Below, piece after piece: positions 33,629 through 41,959 of a stretch of 64,000 nucleotides of DNA. Within the stretch, counting starts at the first letter, position 1. Every line of letters starts with the position of its first letter. A program made the position numbers and the translations under genes. The DNA comes from Oceanobacillus arenosus (lineage in GTDB: Bacteria; Bacillota; Bacilli; Bacillales; Amphibacillaceae). Location: contig NZ_PIOC01000027.1 in NCBI RefSeq assembly GCF_003369575.1, forward strand, positions 62,001-126,000, written 5' to 3'. The notes beneath the pieces were generated by a model. That model ran no database searches. It was not told the origin of the DNA and saw only the letters and a program-made list of their open reading frames with translations.

Positions 33629-34297
33629 TTATTCTTTACCCATTTTTTGTTTCAATGCAGCTAATTCATCGTCCACATCATTTTTAATTAAATCTTCAAA
33701 TTCATCATCTAATGAGCGGCTCGCTTGAGACAGGTCTTCACTTGTTTCTGCTTCCGCTTCAAAACGCATTACTTTCTCTTCCATACGCTCGAATCCACGT
33801 TTTGCAGCATCATCACCAATCGATGACATCGTCCGATTGATTTTCGTACGAACTTGTGCAGATTCTGCACGTGCTTTAAGTGTGTCGCGTTTTAAGTTCA
33901 TTTCTTGGTATTCTTTCTTCATTTCATCTAATCGGTCACGAAGTAAATCTGCGTCTGCTTTCGCTCTTTCCCATGATTCATTTAAGGCGATTGCTGTTGC
34001 ATCATGATCCTTCTTATCTTGCAGTGCACGGCGAGCTAAGTCATCATTTCCGGCTTCAACTGCTTTTTCTGCCTGTTCTTGTCTTTTCTGCACTAATGCA
34101 AGCGCATCATTTGCTTTACGCTTCAGCATCTTCTCATTCGCAATTTGTTTCGCAACGGCTGCTTCTACCTCACGAATGTCTTCTCCCATGTCACGCATGT
34201 ACTGGTCCAGCATTTTCACCGGATCCTCCGCCTTGTCAAGCATTGCATTCAATTCAGAACCCACAACTGTTTTTACTCGTTTAAAAAATTTAAACAT
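33629..34297 (-). CDS. pspA: PspA/IM30 family membrane stress protein
   Basis: A 222-residue helical protein with an amphipathic N-terminal helix (MFKFFKRVKTVVGSELNAML) and long coiled coils to about residue 190, the standard ESCRT-III-like PspA fold that coats and repairs damaged membranes from the inside. The motif LDKAEDPVKMLDQYMRDM is typical of the family. It is the second gene behind a sigma-W-type promoter, matching sigma-W control of pspA in B. subtilis. Neighbours are DUF4178 upstream and DUF4247 lipoprotein downstream. Confidence 0.92.
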   Translation of the reverse strand: MFKFFKRVKTVVGSELNAMLDKAEDPVKMLDQYMRDMGEDIREVEAAVAKQIANEKMLKRKANDALALVQKRQEQAEKAVEAGNDDLARRALQDKKDHDATAIALNESWERAKADADLLRDRLDEMKKEYQEMNLKRDTLKARAESAQVRTKINRTMSSIGDDAAKRGFERMEEKVMRFEAEAETSEDLSQASRSLDDEFEDLIKNDVDDELAALKQKMGKE

Positions 34298-34327
34298 GTA
34301 TATTCCTCCTTTATATAATATCCATCT

Positions 34328-34840
34328 TTAGTTGGATCCTGCGATAATCTTGAGCTCATAGGACTCAATCGCATATCCCGTACTTACTTCAATCTCGGTG
34401 TCCCATGATTCTAATCCGAGGAAGTTCTCCTCTGAATCATCCTCATAATCGGCATAATGGGTTTCCATTCCATGTACATTTGTACTTCGACCCTCCCCGA
34501 TTACCCTGGCAACGCCCTCTTCCTCCAAGTAATACGTCTTATTGTCATACGTCAATTTCTTCGGATATGGCTCAGACACTTGGAATTTTACCTTATGATA
34601 CATTGCCAGTTCAAGCTCATCATCCATTTCCACAGACAGCCAGAGCGTCTTCTCTTCCCCAAGCAGCTGATAATCATACCATTCATAGCTACCATCCCGG
34701 AGTGTAATCTTACCCACAACCTCGAAATCCTGAAATTCATAGGTGATGATATCGCCTACTTTCATATTAAGCACGGTTCTCTTTTCAGCTGCAGGCTGAT
34801 TTTGATCCTTGTTTGAAAAAAGCTTTGAGAAAAAACCCAT
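34328..34840 (-). CDS. DUF4178 domain protein
   Basis: A 170-residue soluble protein. After a short N-terminus (MGFFSKLFSNKDQ) with amphipathic character there is a DUF4178 beta-rich domain (about residues 25-165; WYDYQLLGEEKTLWLSVE, VARVIGEG, ADYEDDSEENFLGLE). No catalytic residues are apparent. DUF4178/DUF2491-type proteins occur next to PspA and DUF350 genes in diverse bacteria. It is the promoter-proximal gene of this operon, 30 nt upstream of pspA. Confidence 0.82.
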   Translation of the reverse strand: MGFFSKLFSNKDQNQPAAEKRTVLNMKVGDIITYEFQDFEVVGKITLRDGSYEWYDYQLLGEEKTLWLSVEMDDELELAMYHKVKFQVSEPYPKKLTYDNKTYYLEEEGVARVIGEGRSTNVHGMETHYADYEDDSEENFLGLESWDTEIEVSTGYAIESYELKIIAGSN

Positions 34841-34871
34841 CGATACACCTCTAGTTCATTTCGACGTTATA

Positions 34872-34904
34872 TTAGTTATACGATTAAAAATTCAATAGGT
34901 TTCA
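34872..34904 (-). promoter_or_regulatory. Sigma-W-type promoter of the pspA operon
   Basis: The minus strand has TGAAAC (34904-34899), a 16-bp spacer, then CGTA (34882-34879) as CGTATAAC. This is the extracytoplasmic sigma-W consensus, TGAAAC-N16-CGTA, exactly. The start of transcription would be about 30 nt upstream of the DUF4178 start codon. No sigma-A-type promoter is as good here. Confidence 0.85.
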
Positions 34905-34939
34905 AAAAAAATATAAAAAATTACTCATTTCATAGAAAT

Positions 34940-35112
34940 TGTTGTTTAGAGAAACTGCGAACAAGGCTAAAGTGATAAGTGCTCTTAGCCATTCGCTCCG
35001 AAAATACACTGCGCTTTCCGCGGGAGTCTCCGTGTATTTTCTCCGCTGGGTTTGTGCAAAACCCCATGATATTTGAGCTCCAAACGTACTAATTAAAGCC
35101 ATCATTCTATGT
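34940..35112 (-). repeat. Shortened copy of interspersed MITE-like repeat
   Basis: In reverse orientation this carries AAAATACACGGAGACTCCCG joined directly to GCGGAAAGCGCAGTGTATTT and then CGGAGCG, as in the repeats at 50771 and 62918, but with the middle third deleted. The short arms can fold into a near-perfect hairpin (AAAATACAC/GTGTATTTT). The rest of 34841-35280 is AT-rich with no gene. Confidence 0.65.
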
Positions 35113-35280
35113 TATAAGACTATTCGTAGTAAAAATCAACTTTACGCCTGCTTAGTTCGCAATTTAGGATGAATAATCGCAGTCTAAACCTTTTAGAAAA
35201 CAACCTTAAAAATAAACGTTTTTGATTAATACACCTTACATTTGTTATACTAGTTATATTCTAACATAGAGGTGAAATCG

Positions 35281-36378
35281 TTGACTACTCGAATGGATAG
35301 CTTATTAACAGAAATTAACAAACAAGAAATGGAAAGTGTGCTCGTCACGTCGAAGGCAAACTTTTATTACTTAAGTAATTATTATACGGATCCACATGAG
35401 CGTGTAATCGGCGTATACATTAGCAATAAATTAGATCCCGTTCTTATCCTTCCAAAAATGGAAGTAGAAGATGCAAAGAATGCTGGCTGGACAAACGAAG
35501 TGATCGGTTACTATGATCACGAGGATCCATGGGAATTACTGCGCAACCATTTAGAGAAAAACGGTGGCGCCCCTGCCTCCATTGCAATCGAACAAGATCA
35601 TATAACATTAGAAAGATACAATGCAATCAAGCGAATCTTACCGATTGCGGAAATATTTGATGCGAAGGAAATCATGGCAAACCTGCGTGTCATCAAGACG
35701 AAGAAAGAATATGCATTATTGAAGCAGGCAGCAAGTCTAGCTGATTTCGGTGTCGAAACAGGGGTAAAGGCAATTGCAGAAGGTATCACCGAATTAGAAT
35801 TGGTTGCGAAAATCGAATACGAGCTGAAAAAACAAGGCGTACGGGAAATGTCCTTCACAACGATGGCACTTTCTGGCACCAAAACAGCATCCCCACATGG
35901 TAATCCTTCGAATAAGAAGGTCACTGCTGGGGATCTAGTATTATTCGATTTAGGCGTTATATTTGAAGGCTACTGCTCCGATATTACAAGAACGGTTGCT
36001 TTTAAGTCCATTACAGATGAACAGAAGAAGATTTACGAAACCGTCCTTGCAGCAGAACAAAATGCAATTAACATTTCCCAATTGGGTACAGCAGTTGGCA
36101 ACATCGATAAAGCTGCAAGAACGACAATTGAGCAGGCGGGCTTTGGCGAATACTTCACACACCGAATTGGTCATGGTCTTGGTATTGAAACACATGAGTA
36201 TCCATCAATGCACAGTAATAATGAAATCGGATTAGTTGAGGGCATGTGCTTTACAATTGAACCAGGAATTTATATTCCAAATACTGGTGGCGTTCGCATC
36301 GAGGATATGATTTTCACAACAGAAAAAGGACCTGAAGTACTTACCGCATATCCAAAAGAATTACAAATCATTAAATAA
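35281..36378 (+). CDS. Xaa-Pro dipeptidase/aminopeptidase (M24 family)
   Basis: A 365-residue cytoplasmic metallopeptidase that cleaves X-Pro bonds in peptides. The N-terminal creatinase-like domain covers about residues 1-130 and the pita-bread catalytic domain the rest, with metal ligands in FDLGVIFEGYCSDITRT (two Asp), RIGHGLGIETHE (His) and FTIEPGIY and GVRIEDM (two Glu). Start: a TTG at 35281 lies 6 nt after GAGGTG and gives MTTRMDSLL; an upstream GTG at 35272 is inside the ribosome binding site. B. subtilis has similar YkvY and YqhT. A bidirectional terminator follows. Confidence 0.9.
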   Translation: MTTRMDSLLTEINKQEMESVLVTSKANFYYLSNYYTDPHERVIGVYISNKLDPVLILPKMEVEDAKNAGWTNEVIGYYDHEDPWELLRNHLEKNGGAPASIAIEQDHITLERYNAIKRILPIAEIFDAKEIMANLRVIKTKKEYALLKQAASLADFGVETGVKAIAEGITELELVAKIEYELKKQGVREMSFTTMALSGTKTASPHGNPSNKKVTAGDLVLFDLGVIFEGYCSDITRTVAFKSITDEQKKIYETVLAAEQNAINISQLGTAVGNIDKAARTTIEQAGFGEYFTHRIGHGLGIETHEYPSMHSNNEIGLVEGMCFTIEPGIYIPNTGGVRIEDMIFTTEKGPEVLTAYPKELQIIK

Positions 36379-36419
36379 AGTCTGAAGTGGAACATGATCC
36401 AGACAAGACATTTAAAAAA

Positions 36420-36466
36420 ATAATAAAATTGGCGTGTCGAACTAACCGACACGCCGATTTTATTAT
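36420..36466. terminator. Bidirectional terminator between the dipeptidase and a small convergent gene
   Basis: AATAAAAT-T-GGCGTGTCG pairs with CGACACGCC-G-ATTTTATT around a 7-nt loop; the arms supply T-runs on both strands. Confidence 0.85.
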
Positions 36467-36477
36467 TTCATTCACTT

Positions 36478-36639
36478 TTATTTTTTCATATTATTGAATT
36501 TATGGATCCCACGATTATTTGTTAGCTGGTCTTCTACAACACCACTTTGATAGCTTTCAAATAATTGGTTTTGAACAGCTGCCACACCTTCAGGATCTAA
36601 TTCATAATTACTTGCTTGTTTTCCTTCTTTTTTTGACAA
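36478..36639 (-). CDS. Small protein of 53 residues, unknown function
   Basis: An open frame with TTG start at 36639, eight nt after a perfect GGAGG (36652-36648). The product is hydrophilic, without membrane segment: it runs SKKEGKQASNYELDPEG at the start, then QLFESYQSG and ends NRGIHKFNNMKK. The strong ribosome binding site, an independent terminator at 36420-36466 and the divergent arrangement with the usp gene support it as real. It has the size and composition of small spore-associated or stress proteins, but I do not recognise the family. It is too short for most default gene calls. Confidence 0.6.
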   Translation of the reverse strand: MSKKEGKQASNYELDPEGVAAVQNQLFESYQSGVVEDQLTNNRGIHKFNNMKK

Positions 36640-36711
36640 GTGACCCACCTCCGTACATGTAGTTTGTCCTCATATCCGAAAAAAATGGGTTACTATTTCT
36701 TCCATTTTTGT

Positions 36712-36740
36712 TTGAAGCGCTTCCATAAAGGGTATATAAT
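36712..36740 (+). promoter_or_regulatory. usp promoter overlapped by a cre-like palindrome
   Basis: -35 TTGAAG (36712-36717), 17-bp spacer, -10 TATAAT (36735-36740). The -35 is part of TTGAAGCGCTTCCA, centred on a perfect GAAGCGCTTC palindrome and similar to catabolite-responsive elements. Binding by CcpA there would block RNA polymerase. The regulator is inferred. Confidence 0.55.
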
Positions 36741-36764
36741 AGAAGTGAAAGGGGAGGAATAATC

Positions 36765-37193
36765 ATGGAATATCATAATATCGTAGTAGCCGTAGATGGA
36801 TCAGAAGCCGCAGAAATAGCATTCAAAAAATCATTAGACATCGCAAAACGAAATAATGCGCGATTAGTACTTGCACATGTCGTTGATTCCCGTACGTTTG
36901 CAACTGCTGAAGCCTATGATCGCTCACTTGCGGAGCGTGCAGAAACCTATGCGAAAGAATTACTTGAATCGTATGCGGAGAATGCAAAGGATGCAGGTGT
37001 TACCGATTTAGTCCGTTGCATTGAATATGGATCCCCGAAAGTAAAAATCGCAAAAACCATTGCCAAAAATTTTAAAGCCGACCTTATCATCTGCGGTGCA
37101 ACAGGTATGAATGCTGTCGAACGTTTTTTAATCGGAAGTGTTTCCGAAAGCATCACAAGATACGCAGAATGCGACGTGTTGGTTGTACGATAG
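36765..37193 (+). CDS. Universal stress protein, UspA family
   Basis: A 142-residue cytoplasmic nucleotide-binding protein. It starts with the family pattern YHNIVVAVDGSEAAEIAF and has the ATP-binding motif G-x2-G-x9-G-S (GATGMNAVERFLIGSVS) near residue 115. Such proteins help survival in starvation and redox stress; the direct activity is unclear. It is a single gene with its own promoter and a GGGGAGG ribosome binding site, divergent from the 53-residue gene. Confidence 0.93.
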   Translation: MEYHNIVVAVDGSEAAEIAFKKSLDIAKRNNARLVLAHVVDSRTFATAEAYDRSLAERAETYAKELLESYAENAKDAGVTDLVRCIEYGSPKVKIAKTIAKNFKADLIICGATGMNAVERFLIGSVSESITRYAECDVLVVR

Positions 37194-37294
37194 ACGTAAT
37201 CATTAATGCTGTTTATTAAATGAAGTTTTCTAAGAACTAAGCTGGCAGCTTATCGGTTTTATTAAAGTCCAATCAAGCGTTGATATCAACCAGT

Positions 37295-37783
37295 TTATAT
37301 TGTTAATAAGTATTCGTCTAATTGTTCAAAGGTTCCGGTAAATCCTTCTTGAATGATTGCTTGTGAAGCCTCTATGGTCTGAGTCTCTTCAACAGTCGTA
37401 GTTACTGGATTCACAAACATTGTAAGGATTGTTTTTCCACCGTCCTCATTGAATGAAATGGTATTCAAGGTTTCCAAAGGCCAATTTGCATCAAAAGGTG
37501 CTCGCAAAGCGTTCCCTTCCTCATCAGAAAAGATATTGGTGTAAACGATTTTTTCCGGTGCAATAATTTCACTGTATTCAAATTTAACCCACATTATATC
37601 GCCATCAGCAGGTTTCTGGCTGTAATGAAACGTTCCGCCCGAATGGATATCAGATTTAGAAACATTAAACTTCCATCCTTTTGGTCCCCACCAGTTCTGT
37701 AAATGTTCTGATTCGGTAAATGCCTGAAACACAAGGTCACGAGGTGCATGGAATGTATGCGTAATTTTGATTGGCGTTGCCAT
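37295..37783 (-). CDS. SRPBCC / AHSA1-type ligand-binding domain protein
   Basis: A 162-residue protein with the START-like AHSA1 fold. The N-terminal pattern ITHTFHAPRDLVFQAFTESEHLQNWWGPKGW is characteristic (split across strand 1 and helix 1), and a long C-terminal helix is seen (QAIIQEGFTGTFEQLDEYL). Members bind hydrophobic ligands; no specific role can be given. An upstream GGAGGTATTACC precedes the ATG. It lies between usp and ackA with no clear operon partner. Confidence 0.85.
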   Translation of the reverse strand: MATPIKITHTFHAPRDLVFQAFTESEHLQNWWGPKGWKFNVSKSDIHSGGTFHYSQKPADGDIMWVKFEYSEIIAPEKIVYTNIFSDEEGNALRAPFDANWPLETLNTISFNEDGGKTILTMFVNPVTTTVEETQTIEASQAIIQEGFTGTFEQLDEYLLTI

Positions 37784-37811
37784 GGTAATACCTCCACTAT
37801 TTTTTTAAACT

Positions 37812-37836
37812 TAAAGCGCTCCATATACATGAAGCG
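37812..37836 (-). terminator. ackA terminator
   Basis: AGAGCGCTTCATG pairs with AAAGCGCT-type arm (AGCGCT / AGCGCT) just after the ackA stop; the minus strand then reads TTTAAGTTT. Confidence 0.6.
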
Positions 37837-37847
37837 CTCTAACTGCT

Positions 37848-39041
37848 TTATTTAGCTAAACGTACCGTATCTCTAGCAATGACAATTTCTTCATTGGTTG
37901 GAATGATTAAAACTTTCACAGGTGAATGCGGATAGTTGATGAAACGTTCGTCGCCACGAGTTTCATTTAATTTCGGATCCCAGTATACACCCATAAATTC
38001 TAGACCAGTTAAGATCTTTTCCCTTACAATAGAACTGTTTTCGCCAACACCTGCTGTAAAGATAATAGCATCCACACCAGACATTTTCGCTGCATAAGAT
38101 CCGATGTATTTATGGATTCTTTCTGCAAATACATCTAATGCCAACTCTGCACGTGGATTCGTATCGACTTGTTCTTGAATATCACGTAGATCACTAGAGA
38201 AGCCTGAAAGTGCAAGCATTCCACTTTCCTTATTAAACACACCGATTACTTCTTCTGCTGTCTTCCCAGTTTTTTCCATAATATATGGGATTAATGCCGG
38301 GTCAAGATCGCCTGATCGTGTTCCCATTGTTACCCCTGCAAGTGGTGTGAAGCCCATTGATGTATCGAGTGATTTTCCACCTTCAATTGCAGTGATACTT
38401 GCCCCATTACCGATATGGCAAGAAATTAATCGTAATTTTTCAAGTGGAACTCCCATTAAATCTGCAGCACGTTCGGATACATATTTATGTGATGTACCAT
38501 GGAAACCATATTTACGAATGCCAAATTTATCATAATACTCCTTAGGCAAGCTATATAAGTAAGATGTTTTTGGCATTGTTTGATGGAATGCTGTATCAAA
38601 AACAGCCACCATTGGCACGTTTGGTAGGATTTCTTGGAATGCATAAATACCAGTCAAGTTTGCTGGGTTATGCAATGGTGCTAATTCCGATGTTTCTACA
38701 ATTTTTTCAATGACATCATCTGTAATTAATACGGAATCATCGAAGTATTCTCCACCATGAACTACACGGTGGCCAACTGCATCGATTTCATCAAATGATG
38801 CTACAACCCCAGTTGAGATGAGGGCATCTAATAATTTCTTAACTGCAACCGCATGATCTGGAATATCGCCAACTACTTTCTCTTTCTTCCCACCCGCTTC
38901 AATCTTGAAAACAGAATCAGTTAATCCGATTCTTTCTACTAAACCGATTGCTTTTACTGTTTCCTCTGGCATTTCAATCAATTGGAATTTTAACGAAGAA
39001 CTACCAGCATTAATTGCTAACACATTACGCATTGATGACAA
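37848..39041 (-). CDS. ackA: Acetate kinase
   Basis: Interconverts acetyl phosphate plus ADP and acetate plus ATP, the overflow pathway from acetyl-CoA. The 397-residue protein has the family pattern: [11 protein letters not shown] at the start, the HRVVHGGE motif, the catalytic region [10 protein letters not shown] and the nucleotide site [19 protein letters not shown]. Length is normal. It lies 19 nt downstream of ytxK, the conserved ytxK-ackA pair. In B. subtilis ackA is activated by CcpA; no clean cre was seen directly upstream of this operon. Confidence 0.98.
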   Translation of the reverse strand: MSSMRNVLAINAGSSSLKFQLIEMPEETVKAIGLVERIGLTDSVFKIEAGGKKEKVVGDIPDHAVAVKKLLDALISTGVVASFDEIDAVGHRVVHGGEYFDDSVLITDDVIEKIVETSELAPLHNPANLTGIYAFQEILPNVPMVAVFDTAFHQTMPKTSYLYSLPKEYYDKFGIRKYGFHGTSHKYVSERAADLMGVPLEKLRLISCHIGNGASITAIEGGKSLDTSMGFTPLAGVTMGTRSGDLDPALIPYIMEKTGKTAEEVIGVFNKESGMLALSGFSSDLRDIQEQVDTNPRAELALDVFAERIHKYIGSYAAKMSGVDAIIFTAGVGENSSIVREKILTGLEFMGVYWDPKLNETRGDERFINYPHSPVKVLIIPTNEEIVIARDTVRLAK

Positions 39042-39060
39042 CTCCTAAAAAAATGATATA

Positions 39061-40044
39061 TTATTTTTGATATGTTTGAAACCATGCATTCATCTGTCCA
39101 AGAATATCTGCCATTCCATTTGCATTCTTAAAGGCTGGCATTTGCACAAGCAACGGCTGTTTTGGTGTCTCCGTATGCTCGCCCTTCTTCTGCAAAATTA
39201 GAATGCTTTTCACATTCGCTTTTGACTTAAATGCACTCTCAGGTAAACGAATAACCCCGACAATATGAGCATGTGCTTGAAGATAACGGTGAAGCTTGTC
39301 CGATTGATCACTGTCGAACAAGAAGTCTGGTATGACGAGAATCAAATAGCCTGCTTCCTTCGTATAATTCAGACCTTGCTCAATAAATAAATGATGGGCA
39401 TAAGAATGAGCCGTGTCCGCCTTTAATTCAAAATCATTTGCCCGAACATCGTCTGGATAATAACCAACCGGTAAATCGGCAACAACCAAATCAACCGGAT
39501 CTAGTAAGAATGGTCGTAAACTATCCTGATGGAAGAATTCAATTTGTTTCTTCTGCAAATTGGCATTCAGTAAAGATAATTGAATTAAAGTCGAATCAAC
39601 TTCACTAGCAAATGCTACAACATCATGCTTAAGCTGCTCAAGTACGGTGGTAATTAAGTTTCCCGTACCACTTGCTGGGTCGAATAAACGAACGCTATCT
39701 TTCCCTTTCATAAGCTGATCAGCAAGGTAGCCGATGATTAACGCCACCGTTTCTGGTGTCATTAAATGCTGTTGCTGGGTCGAATCCTTCATACCTTTGA
39801 GGATTGCTAATTGGATAGCTTTACGAATATCGATTGTTGCATATGAGGATAGATCGATTTTTGCTAATTCCGTTTTTAACTTTCTGGATAGTATTTCATC
39901 CATTTCTACTGCTGTATCATTAAAAAACAAGGTTTCCATTGTAACAGCCAAACTATCTAAATATGGCTCATCATTATGCTGCTGAATTAGTTCAGTGGTA
40001 TGATCCAACCATTCAAAAAGTGGTTCAACATTTGATTTATCCAT
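39061..40044 (-). CDS. ytxK: YtxK-like N6-methyltransferase-fold protein
   Basis: A 327-residue Rossmann-fold protein related to type I restriction N6-adenine methylases. The SAM-binding motif I reads FDPASGTGNLITTVL (about residue 120) and motif IV DLPVGYYPDD replaces the usual NPPY, so methylation of adenine is doubtful. The start at 40044 follows GGAGGT by 7 nt and matches Bacillus YtxK; upstream ATGs are in or before that site. It is co-transcribed with ackA. There is no specificity or restriction subunit nearby. Confidence 0.85.
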   Translation of the reverse strand: MDKSNVEPLFEWLDHTTELIQQHNDEPYLDSLAVTMETLFFNDTAVEMDEILSRKLKTELAKIDLSSYATIDIRKAIQLAILKGMKDSTQQQHLMTPETVALIIGYLADQLMKGKDSVRLFDPASGTGNLITTVLEQLKHDVVAFASEVDSTLIQLSLLNANLQKKQIEFFHQDSLRPFLLDPVDLVVADLPVGYYPDDVRANDFELKADTAHSYAHHLFIEQGLNYTKEAGYLILVIPDFLFDSDQSDKLHRYLQAHAHIVGVIRLPESAFKSKANVKSILILQKKGEHTETPKQPLLVQMPAFKNANGMADILGQMNAWFQTYQK

Positions 40045-40146
40045 TACCATAACCTCCATTCGCCCTTCCTTCAACTTTACTATTGTACCAAATGAGCAAC
40101 GGATAGTAAAAGGTTTATCCTAATAAAATAAAACTATTTCACCAAT

Positions 40147-40180
40147 AAAAATCTCTCTCATATAACAGAGAGAGATTTCC
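40147..40180 (-). terminator. tpx terminator
   Basis: AAATCTCTCTC pairs with GAGAGAGATTT around a short loop, with TTTTTATT following on the minus strand after the tpx stop. Confidence 0.8.
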
Positions 40181-40203
40181 AATTGGGTTTTATTATTTGT
40201 TTC

Positions 40204-40704
40204 TTACTTCGCTTCTTTTGCTGCCGCAAGTGCTGCTTCGTAATTCGGATGGGTTTTTACTTCAGGGACATATTCCACATATGTAACCTTATTGCTAGAA
40301 TCAACGACGAAGATTGCTCTTGCAAGTAGTCGATATTCAGCCATTAACACACCATAAGCCTCACCGAAAGATGCATCACGATGATCGGATAATGTATCTA
40401 AGTTTTTCACGCCTTCTGCAGCACACCAGCGTCCTTGTGCAAATGGCAAATCCATACTAATTGTAAGAACTTGTACATTGTCTAGTTTATCTGCTTCCTC
40501 ATTGAAGCGTTTTGTTTCTTGAGAACAAACGCCAGTGTCAAGTGATGGTACGGAAGAAATTAATTTCACCTTGCCATCATAATTAGCTAATGAAACCTCT
40601 TCAAGACCATTTGATAAAACGCGAAAATCTGGTGCTTGATCCCCTACTTTAATTTCTACTGCTGGTAATGTAACGGATTCACCGCCAAATGTAATATTAG
40701 CCAT
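40204..40704 (-). CDS. tpx: Thiol peroxidase (2-Cys peroxiredoxin)
   Basis: A 166-residue peroxiredoxin that reduces hydrogen and organic peroxides with electrons from thioredoxin. The peroxidatic Cys lies in [17 protein letters not shown] (about residue 60) and the resolving Cys in the [10 protein letters not shown] loop (about residue 94). The start [14 protein letters not shown] is typical. It lies between ytxK and ytfJ, the order found in Bacillus. AGGAG precedes the ATG. Confidence 0.97.
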   Translation of the reverse strand: MANITFGGESVTLPAVEIKVGDQAPDFRVLSNGLEEVSLANYDGKVKLISSVPSLDTGVCSQETKRFNEEADKLDNVQVLTISMDLPFAQGRWCAAEGVKNLDTLSDHRDASFGEAYGVLMAEYRLLARAIFVVDSSNKVTYVEYVPEVKTHPNYEAALAAAKEAK

Positions 40705-40785
40705 TTATAAACTCCTCCACTTCATATTGTCCTTCCACTACATTATGAATCGTTTATAGATGGATGTCCAATAAAAGGGATGGAA

Positions 40786-41244
40786 TCAAATATCAAAATC
40801 TAGCGAAGGCTTTTGCTTTTTACTCTCCCTACTTTCCTTCTGTTTGGAATCATTTGTGTCCTGCATCATTTGCTGTACCTTCTCCATTACTTGTGGAGCA
40901 AAATCAATCATTTTTTCATATAAGTGGGTACTTTGATCCAAATGAATCATCTTAACCCCATGCTGCCCTACAATTAGAAAGGCAACTGGTGTAATCGAAA
41001 CACCACCACCACTTCCACCACCAAATGGCAATGTAGCTTCAGAATCTCCCTGTGAATTACTTCCATTGAACTCACTACCCCCAGCAGCAAACCCAAAACC
41101 GAGCTTAGAAACAGGGATAATCAAAGTTCCATCTGGTGACTCGACAGCATCACCAATTATCGTATTTACTTCAATCATATTTTTCAAATTTTCCATTGCT
41201 GTTGTCATTAATCCTTGAATTGGATGCTCTTCCATCGTTCGCAA
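40786..41244 (-). CDS. ytfJ: YtfJ/GerW family sporulation protein
   Basis: A 152-residue protein of the GerW family, required in B. subtilis spores for proper germination with some germinants. It shows MEEHPIQGLMTTAMENLKNM at the start, VSKLGFGFAAGGSEF, the Gly-rich loop GGGSGGGVSITPVAF and IHLDQS. It is soluble without a signal. It is 12 nt downstream of ytfI. In sporulation it would be expressed in the forespore. Confidence 0.93.
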   Translation of the reverse strand: MRTMEEHPIQGLMTTAMENLKNMIEVNTIIGDAVESPDGTLIIPVSKLGFGFAAGGSEFNGSNSQGDSEATLPFGGGSGGGVSITPVAFLIVGQHGVKMIHLDQSTHLYEKMIDFAPQVMEKVQQMMQDTNDSKQKESRESKKQKPSLDFDI

Positions 41245-41256
41245 TTCCTCCTTATA

Positions 41257-41814
41257 TTATTGCAGATCACTTTTTAGAAAACGAAGAAGTGTATGTATAG
41301 CTTGTCCAAGCCGTAAAGAAATAATGCAGTCGATACTTGTCATAAATTCTGCAGTCTGGAAGGTTGGTAGTACCTCAATACGTGGTCGACATGCAAGGTT
41401 CCCATTCTCTGCAATATAGCCGGTCATCATCCCTTTTAGCGCCCAGATTGCACCACTCGCGATGCCGTTTAGGAAGGCATCACCCGTACCACCTGTTGTT
41501 GACCAATAGAAACGATGAATGGTTACCTGCTTTAATATATGGTCTATCTTTTCCTTGCTATCTTTCACATTCTTGATGAAGTGTTTCATTTCATCTGGAA
41601 ATGTCTTAAAATCGACTGTTTCTACATCCACGGGCATCCCAGAAATGTCGATATTCTTCTTATAAAAACGTATCTTTAATATCGTCATGCGCAGCAATAA
41701 TTGCTGGTGCTTATTGTTCAATGTATATTGCAAGCGAATATAGACCCTTGAAAACAATAGAAGCAGTATCAAGAGAATTAGAACACTGAGTATAATGATT
41801 AGGCTGATATACAA
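41257..41814 (-). CDS. ytfI: YtfI-like DUF2953 membrane protein
   Basis: A 185-residue protein with one N-terminal transmembrane helix (about residues 2-24) and a DUF2953 domain. Typical features are RLQYTLNNKHQQLLLRMTIL and the C-terminal GMMTGYIAENGNLACRPRIEV block. It precedes ytfJ with 12 nt spacing, as in B. subtilis, where both are sporulation genes. The molecular role is not known. Confidence 0.88.
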   Translation of the reverse strand: MYISLIIILSVLILLILLLLFSRVYIRLQYTLNNKHQQLLLRMTILKIRFYKKNIDISGMPVDVETVDFKTFPDEMKHFIKNVKDSKEKIDHILKQVTIHRFYWSTTGGTGDAFLNGIASGAIWALKGMMTGYIAENGNLACRPRIEVLPTFQTAEFMTSIDCIISLRLGQAIHTLLRFLKSDLQ

Positions 41815-41959
41815 GTCAATTCCTCCATTCTAGCTTCTACACACTCCCTATTTTTGCTCTTCACTTGTATATTTAAACCTGTAAATTCTACAAATTATTA
41901 GAGCAATTCGTCATTTAATGATACGATAATGGTATTGTTACAAATTGGAGGGATGAAAA

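Noticed and set aside
39061-40044. Restriction-modification methylase
   Set aside because: YtxK has a changed NPPY motif, is paired with ackA as in Bacillus, and no restriction or specificity gene is nearby.
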